A stretch of 64,000 nt of DNA from Petrolisthes cinctipes (lineage: Eukaryota; Arthropoda; Malacostraca; Decapoda; Porcellanidae), in contig JAWQEG010001235.1 of the NCBI GenBank assembly GCA_033782935.1, positions 186,001 through 250,000 of the forward strand. The letters run 5' to 3'. Below, piece by piece: positions 63,866 through 64,000 of the stretch. Both the position numbers and the translations under genes were made by a program. The notes below the pieces were generated by a model. That model saw only the letters and a list, made by a program, of their open reading frames with translations, searched no databases and was not told the DNA's origin. Numbering within the stretch: position 1 is the stretch's first letter; each line of letters begins with the position of its first letter.

Positions 63866-64000
63866 AGCATAATTTATACCCAGTATCTTGTGCATCTTGG
63901 CACAAACGTATTATGAAGCATAGCTGATTGTGCAAGTCAGTTAAATTTAACATCTAATTTCAGCTTTCAAGAGTCATTCTGTCGAGTGCTGTATAAAAAC
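41333..64000 (+). CDS. SAMHD1: SAMHD1, dNTP triphosphohydrolase (multi-exon, 3' end outside window)
   Basis: Exons 41330-41457, 45181-45255 (2a) or 46521-46595 (2b), 50925-51108, 52571-52762, 53014-53094, 57460-57644, 59367-59423, 61057-61252, 62581-62789 and 63964-64000 join in frame to 447 codons. SAMHD1 converts dNTPs to deoxynucleosides plus triphosphate as a tetramer activated by (d)GTP and dNTPs, limiting nucleotide pools. By human numbering (from memory) the HD metal ligands H167, H206, D207 and D311 are all present, as are R164, H210, H215, H233, K312, Y315, D319, R366, Y374 and H376, and allosteric V117, N119, D137, R145, R352, K354, N358 and K523. Changes: D218 to E, C341 and C522 lost, K455 to L. 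The visible protein starts eight residues before the HD core; no SAM domain is seen. The family call is firm; the start is not. Confidence 0.95.
42163..42318. repeat. Fold-back element, FB2 type (intron 1)
   Basis: GGACTCTCTTGTTTGTAAAT, TAGAAGGCTACTGATTTCTC / GGCATAGTTTGGAGGAGCAG, AGGCCTTCAAATTCACAACA, ending AGAATCTCCCC. Confidence 0.72.
42796..42947. mobile_element. Tc1-type MITE (intron 1)
   Basis: Ends CAGTCACGGTCACAAGTCCT then CCAAC / TGCAGGACTATTGACCATGA then CTG, with TA at 42794-42795 and 42948-42949. Confidence 0.7.
43130..44680. other. Intron 1 sequence, no gene seen
   Basis: Overlapping minus-strand frames at 43695-43976 and 43891-44223 (93 and 110 codons) have no motif I recognise and include homopolymer runs. 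Otherwise AT-rich. Confidence 0.5.
44682..44775. repeat. Perfect 34-bp-arm hairpin (terminal-repeat-only MITE)
   Basis: The arm CCGGGATCCACAAAGCACTT then ACGCCAGTGTAAAC (44682-44715) is exactly complementary to 44742-44775, with a 26-nt loop. It looks like a transposon reduced to its terminal repeats. No clear target duplication. Confidence 0.85.
45181..45255 (+). CDS. SAMHD1: SAMHD1 exon 2a (alternative)
   Basis: 75 nt between acceptor GCTCTTCAG|A and donor CTTGG|GTAAG. Encodes [20 protein letters not shown] then EHCL, with split codons at both ends (AG|A and GG|A). HNRFEH supplies R164 and the metal ligand H167; KQL keeps the human Q149-L150 pair. It aligns one to one with exon 2b (14 of 24 residues identical), so only one is needed to complete the fold. 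Confidence 0.9.
45473..45633. repeat. Fold-back element, FB2 type (between exons 2a and 2b)
   Basis: GTTTGTTTGAATTGGAGGGC, TAATGATTCCTCCAAAATAT / ATAGCTTGGATGAATCCATA, GTCCTCTGATTTATAGAGC. The arms are more diverged than in other copies. Confidence 0.6.
46103..46183 (-). mobile_element. Severely 5'-truncated LINE insertion with 17-bp target duplication
   Basis: Reverse complement of the 3' tail of the LINE at 28004-31743 (GCTTGGCCAGACAGCTTGAG then GAACTTC and (AAC)n). Only about 47 bp of element (46120-46166) lie between two perfect copies of CCTCCTTCTTTAGTTGT (46103-46119, 46167-46183). It lies in the intron between the two alternative exons. Confidence 0.85.
46521..46595 (+). CDS. SAMHD1: SAMHD1 exon 2b (alternative)
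   Basis: 75 nt between the strong acceptor TTTCTCTCTCAG|G and donor ATAGG|GTAAG. Encodes [20 protein letters not shown] then EHSI in the same phase as exon 2a. [15 protein letters not shown] is closer to the human sequence than 2a over this stretch, and F157 is kept. At the position of human Q149-L150 it has M-V. A 64-codon frame seen at 46503-46697 is this exon in the wrong frame. Confidence 0.9.
47205..47292. mobile_element. Short Tc1-type MITE
   Basis: CAGTTGGCAAAACATATATT / CCAATACTATTTTTGTCGAC then TG, with TA at 47203-47204 and 47293-47294. Only 88 bp. Confidence 0.7.
47377..47568 (-). pseudogene. LINE reverse transcriptase fragment (FADD box)
   Basis: The minus-strand frame without stops over 63 codons reads [19 protein letters not shown], then [20 protein letters not shown] then [23 protein letters not shown] and the following helix are standard for palm motifs of arthropod LINE reverse transcriptases. 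The rest of the domain is missing. The fragment is opposite in sense to SAMHD1. Confidence 0.8.
47570..47705. mobile_element. Tc1-type MITE, one-ended copy
   Basis: Right end CCCAATGTGGATGATTATTA then TTGACCACGACTA, body ACTGCTTGTATTAAATTAGA. Related to 1984-2218; the left end was lost at the RT fragment. Confidence 0.6.
47793..47952. repeat. Fold-back element, FB2 type
   Basis: GAGGATTCTCTTGATGATAA, ATTGGAAGGCTACTGATCCC / CATAGTTTGGAGGAATCGGG, GACCTTCAAATTAACC. Confidence 0.72.
48089..48222. mobile_element. GGTACC-palindrome MITE, copy 6
   Basis: Best-preserved ends of the family: GGGGCCGTATTCAAGAACAT and GGATGTTCTTGAATATGGCC then C; inner arms TATACGATGGCGTGGTATCA / GGCGCCACACCATCATATAC. 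Confidence 0.8.
48690..49360 (-). other. GC-rich island of unknown origin with a 137-codon minus-strand frame
   Basis: In a surrounding AT-rich intron, 48690-49260 is markedly GC-rich. The minus-strand frame at 48942-49355 ([40 protein letters not shown]) is open, but I recognise no domain. Opposite frames of 87-90 codons overlap it. A polyadenylation-like AATAAA at 48776 after CAGGGCTAG could be an LTR feature. Insertion of an unidentified retroelement piece is the likeliest reading. Confidence 0.35.
49442..49694. mobile_element. Tc1-type MITE
   Basis: CAGTTGGGGAACAAAGTATC then TGAACAC / GTGTTCAGATACTGTATTCC then CCAACTG, TA at 49440-49441 and 49695-49696. Confidence 0.82.
49785..49886. repeat. 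(ATT)n microsatellite
   Basis: Nearly pure ATT repeats of about 100 bp. Confidence 0.95.
50020..50160. repeat. Fold-back element, FB3 type
   Basis: GTAAATCTGGAGTAACTGAT, TCCTCCAAACTAGTCCAGGC on the left; GGGTCTGTTTCC and CATCCCCTTA on the right. The right arm is shortened. Confidence 0.55.
50925..51108 (+). CDS. SAMHD1: SAMHD1 exon 3 (HD motif)
   Basis: Acceptor GGTGTACAG|A, donor TGGAAG|GTGAGA. Encodes [40 protein letters not shown] then [24 protein letters not shown] holds the H206-D207 metal ligands and H210; YSHM holds H215. After HM it has WE where human has FD, a conservative change at D218. The splice phase fits both exon 2a and exon 2b. Confidence 0.96.
51109..52570. other. Intron 3, no other gene seen
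   Basis: Frames at 51727-51924, 52021-52260, 52145-52378 and 52173-52529 have no recognisable motif. CAGTTCCGGACACATGAAAC (52338) resembles a Tc1-type end but no partner was found. Confidence 0.5.
52571..52762 (+). CDS. SAMHD1: SAMHD1 exon 4
   Basis: Acceptor TTTTTCAG|CATGAA, donor TATGAG|GTGAGA, both phase 0. Encodes [40 protein letters not shown] then [11 protein letters not shown]. The first H is the active-site H233. FIKE, WPY.GRP.NK and FLYE match human SAMHD1 closely. Confidence 0.96.
52818..52975. repeat. Fold-back element, FB2 type (intron 4)
   Basis: GGGGGGATTTTCTTTTTGGC, ACTGACTCCTTCAAACTATG / GCATAGTTAGGGGGAATAGG, TAGCCTTCCAATTTGCCAAC. It occupies most of this 251-bp intron, only 38 bp before the exon 5 acceptor. 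Confidence 0.7.
53014..53094 (+). CDS. SAMHD1: SAMHD1 exon 5 (fourth metal ligand)
   Basis: Acceptor CATTACAG|GTG, donor ATCAAG|GTATGA. Encodes [20 protein letters not shown] then GHSLGIK. DVDKWDY gives D311, K312 and Y315; RD gives D319. Human C320-H321-H322 is G-H-S here. Confidence 0.95.
53112..54013 (+). mobile_element. pogo/Tigger-like element with transposase relic (intron 5)
   Basis: Ends CAAAAAAGTCCAAAAGTTCG / CCGAACTTTAGGACTTTTAC then TG, with TA at 53110-53111 and 54014-54015. From ATG 53655: [20 protein letters not shown] then QKLEVLVK, stop, KRGIRVL, and [20 protein letters not shown], the N-terminal helix-turn-helix of Jerky/Tigger transposases. The DDE domain is missing and stops are present, so it is dead. 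Confidence 0.75.
54400..54700. repeat. AT-rich minisatellite flanked by a 75-bp duplication
   Basis: Four to five units of AACAATGTTATCATATAATA then TTATATAATT (about 54476-54612). The sequence GAGCCACATATACATTGGTC ... TAGTGTTACATTATCCATTA occurs once on each side (54400-54470, 54626-54692). Confidence 0.85.
54886..55985. mobile_element. pogo-like non-autonomous element, inner (intron 5)
   Basis: Starts CAATAAAACCTCTTGGATAG then C after TA (54884-54885), ends CACTATCTGTGAGGTCTTAC then TG. The right-hand TA has become AA. It lies wholly inside the element at 54049-56453. No coding region was recognised. Confidence 0.65.
56977..57181. mobile_element. Tc1-type MITE (intron 5)
   Basis: CAGTCGGCGGCAAAAGTCGG / CGACTTTCGCCGCCAACTG with TA at 56975-56976 and 57182-57183. 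Confidence 0.8.
57460..57644 (+). CDS. SAMHD1: SAMHD1 exon 6 (allosteric site)
   Basis: Acceptor CTTACTAG|GTG, donor GCCAT|GTGAGC, phase 2. Encodes [59 protein letters not shown]. It carries R333, R352, K354 and N358 (nucleotide binding at the allosteric site), R366 and Y374 (active site), and H376. C350 is kept, but the position of human C341 is I, so the described redox disulfide cannot form in the same way. Confidence 0.96.
57645..58784. other. Intron 6, no other gene seen in this part
   Basis: AT-rich. The minus-strand frame at 58197-58442 has no recognisable motif. ACAATGCTCCCCCCAAGTAG (58473) and CTACTTGGGGGGAGCATTGT (59291) are inverted copies that bound a possible 0.8-kb element around the SINE: 58473-59310. 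Confidence 0.5.
58473..59310. mobile_element. Inverted-repeat-bounded element around a SINE (intron 6)
   Basis: Ends ACAATGCTCCCCCCAAGTAG / CTACTTGGGGGGAGCATTGT then ACTG, perfect over 20 bp. Further inward ACTAGACGATTTCCAAGTAG resembles the inverse of GAGTAGACGATTTCAAAGTA, so motifs repeat near both ends. TTA/GTA-type flanks give no clear duplication. The SINE at 58785-59103 lies within it. Confidence 0.6.
58785..59103 (-). mobile_element. tRNA-derived SINE
   Basis: Read on the minus strand it starts GGGGAGGTGGCCGAGTGGTT (A box TGGCCGAGTGG), then CTGGACTCATAAT (anticodon-arm-like) and GGGAGATCGATTCCTC (B box). The body CACTAACTATAAGGCCACCG ... GGCTTCATCAAGCC complement follows to about 58785. 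The head is tRNA-like but the acceptor ends do not pair, so it is not a tRNA gene. Confidence 0.75.
59367..59423 (+). CDS. SAMHD1: SAMHD1 exon 7
   Basis: Acceptor TTATTTTCAG|G, donor AATGG|GTAAGT. Encodes [18 protein letters not shown], joining codon M from exon 6. It matches human [20 protein letters not shown] in place and length. 57 nt. Confidence 0.92.
59452..59664. mobile_element. Tc1-type MITE (GGCCACAAGAATTC family)
   Basis: GGTTGGCCATAAGAATTCTT ACACAGG on the left, GTACGAATTCTTTTGGCCAA TAG then TA on the right. It begins about 29 bp after the exon 7 donor. Confidence 0.68.
59780..60730 (-). pseudogene. RTE-like LINE reverse transcriptase relic (intron 7)
   Basis: Minus-strand pieces, separated by stops, in the order expected for an RTE-type [23 protein letters not shown] then MMKKGV and QGDNLIP (about 60590-60494), [13 protein letters not shown] (about 60418-60380, SDD where FADD is usual), and further down [34 protein letters not shown] (about 59975-59810). 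No intact frame exceeds about 30 codons. Confidence 0.65.
60170..60269 (+). mobile_element. Retroelement 3' end with (GAT)n tail
   Basis: CCTGGCACTACAGCCTCCCC, ACCCCTTGCAAAAAGGGAAA, TGGAGCATT then (GAT)n at 60246-60269. GGGAAATGG followed by a GAT-type tail is common at 3' ends of arthropod retroposons. It interrupts the minus-strand RTE relic. Confidence 0.5.
61057..61252 (+). CDS. SAMHD1: SAMHD1 exon 8
   Basis: Acceptor TTTTTTCACAG|A, donor ACTCTG|GTATGT. Encodes [60 protein letters not shown] then EVDTL. ED-MxAYTxLTD and the YRNLFKYVG region of human are recognisable. R451 is kept; K455 is L. Confidence 0.95.
61253..62330. other. Intron 8, no other gene seen
   Basis: A minus-strand frame at 61533-61838 includes a poly(A)-derived lysine run and has no motif. 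A Tc1-type end GTACGAATTCTTGTGGCCAA then TAG (62379-62401) lies further on without a partner. Confidence 0.5.
62581..62789 (+). CDS. SAMHD1: SAMHD1 exon 9
   Basis: Acceptor ATATTTGCAG|GAT, donor CCAGAG|GTAGGT, phase 2. Encodes [60 protein letters not shown] then [18 protein letters not shown] corresponds to human MDYGMQEKNPI. FYSKK has S at human C522 and keeps K523. Confidence 0.95.
62790..63963. other. Intron 9, no other gene seen
   Basis: Ends with a pure poly(T) tract (63816-63862) about 100 bp before the exon 10 acceptor. Frames at 62833-63048, 62973-63161, 63055-63267 and 63454-63690 have no motif. Confidence 0.5.
63964..64000 (+). CDS. SAMHD1: SAMHD1 exon 10 (start only)
   Basis: Acceptor CTAATTTCAG|C. 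Encodes [12 protein letters not shown] after the split serine codon, aligned with human KFAEQLIRVYCKK. The exon runs beyond the window, so its end and the C-terminus are not visible. Confidence 0.88.

Overview
This is a nuclear window from an arthropod, most likely a decapod crustacean. That is inference, based on GT-AG spliced exons, very dense (CT)n/(CA)n/(AT)n tracts and minisatellites, a thick layer of small inverted-repeat transposons, and stretches of the arthropod telomere-type unit TTAGG. No bacterial or viral layout is present.

Host gene. I could reconstruct only one host gene, and it fills the right third on the + strand from about 41.33 kb to the window end. It encodes SAMHD1, the HD-domain dNTP triphosphohydrolase. 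Ten exon positions are visible, with consensus splice sites and consistent phase. Joined, they give 447 codons matching roughly human residues 109 to 555; the C-terminus lies beyond the window. The exon carrying the first HD histidine is present twice (45181-45255 and 46521-46595). Both copies are 75 nt, have the same phase and have good splice sites. They differ at the two residues that contact the substrate sugar in human SAMHD1 (Gln149-Leu150: QL in copy 2a, MV in copy 2b). This looks like a mutually exclusive exon pair that would give two isoforms with different active sites, and it is the main finding. No SAM domain is seen upstream. A TATA-like element and an ATG-free candidate first exon with a donor lie at 33.81-33.98 kb.

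Left two thirds (0-41 kb). This is a transposon graveyard without a recognisable host gene. 0-3.3 kb: Tc1-type MITEs with a nested GGTA-type MITE, then a hAT-like element (1243-2652) holding a minisatellite that is itself split by another MITE. 4-18 kb: microsatellites, minisatellites, MITEs, fold-back elements and a LINE endonuclease relic. 18.36-22.51 kb: a set of nested transposons (a TGTCCAGCC-terminal element, then a PIF/Harbinger element with a broken transposase, then GGTA MITEs, one inside another). 22.6-28 kb: a large palindrome, two LTR-like repeats in opposite orientation, a second copy of the TGTCCAGCC element, and a tRNA-like SINE head. 28.0-31.74 kb: a decayed non-LTR retrotransposon with a 2A-like motif, zinc finger, endonuclease, reverse transcriptase and (AAC)n tail, flanked by a target duplication. 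32-41 kb: hAT, Tc1-type and GGTACC-palindrome MITEs.

SAMHD1 introns contain dead RT fragments, a pogo/Tigger relic, long pogo-like non-autonomous elements, SINEs and fold-backs. One 47-bp LINE 3' end with a perfect 17-bp target duplication sits between the two alternative exons. Human SAMHD1 numbering and family assignments are from memory; no searches were run.
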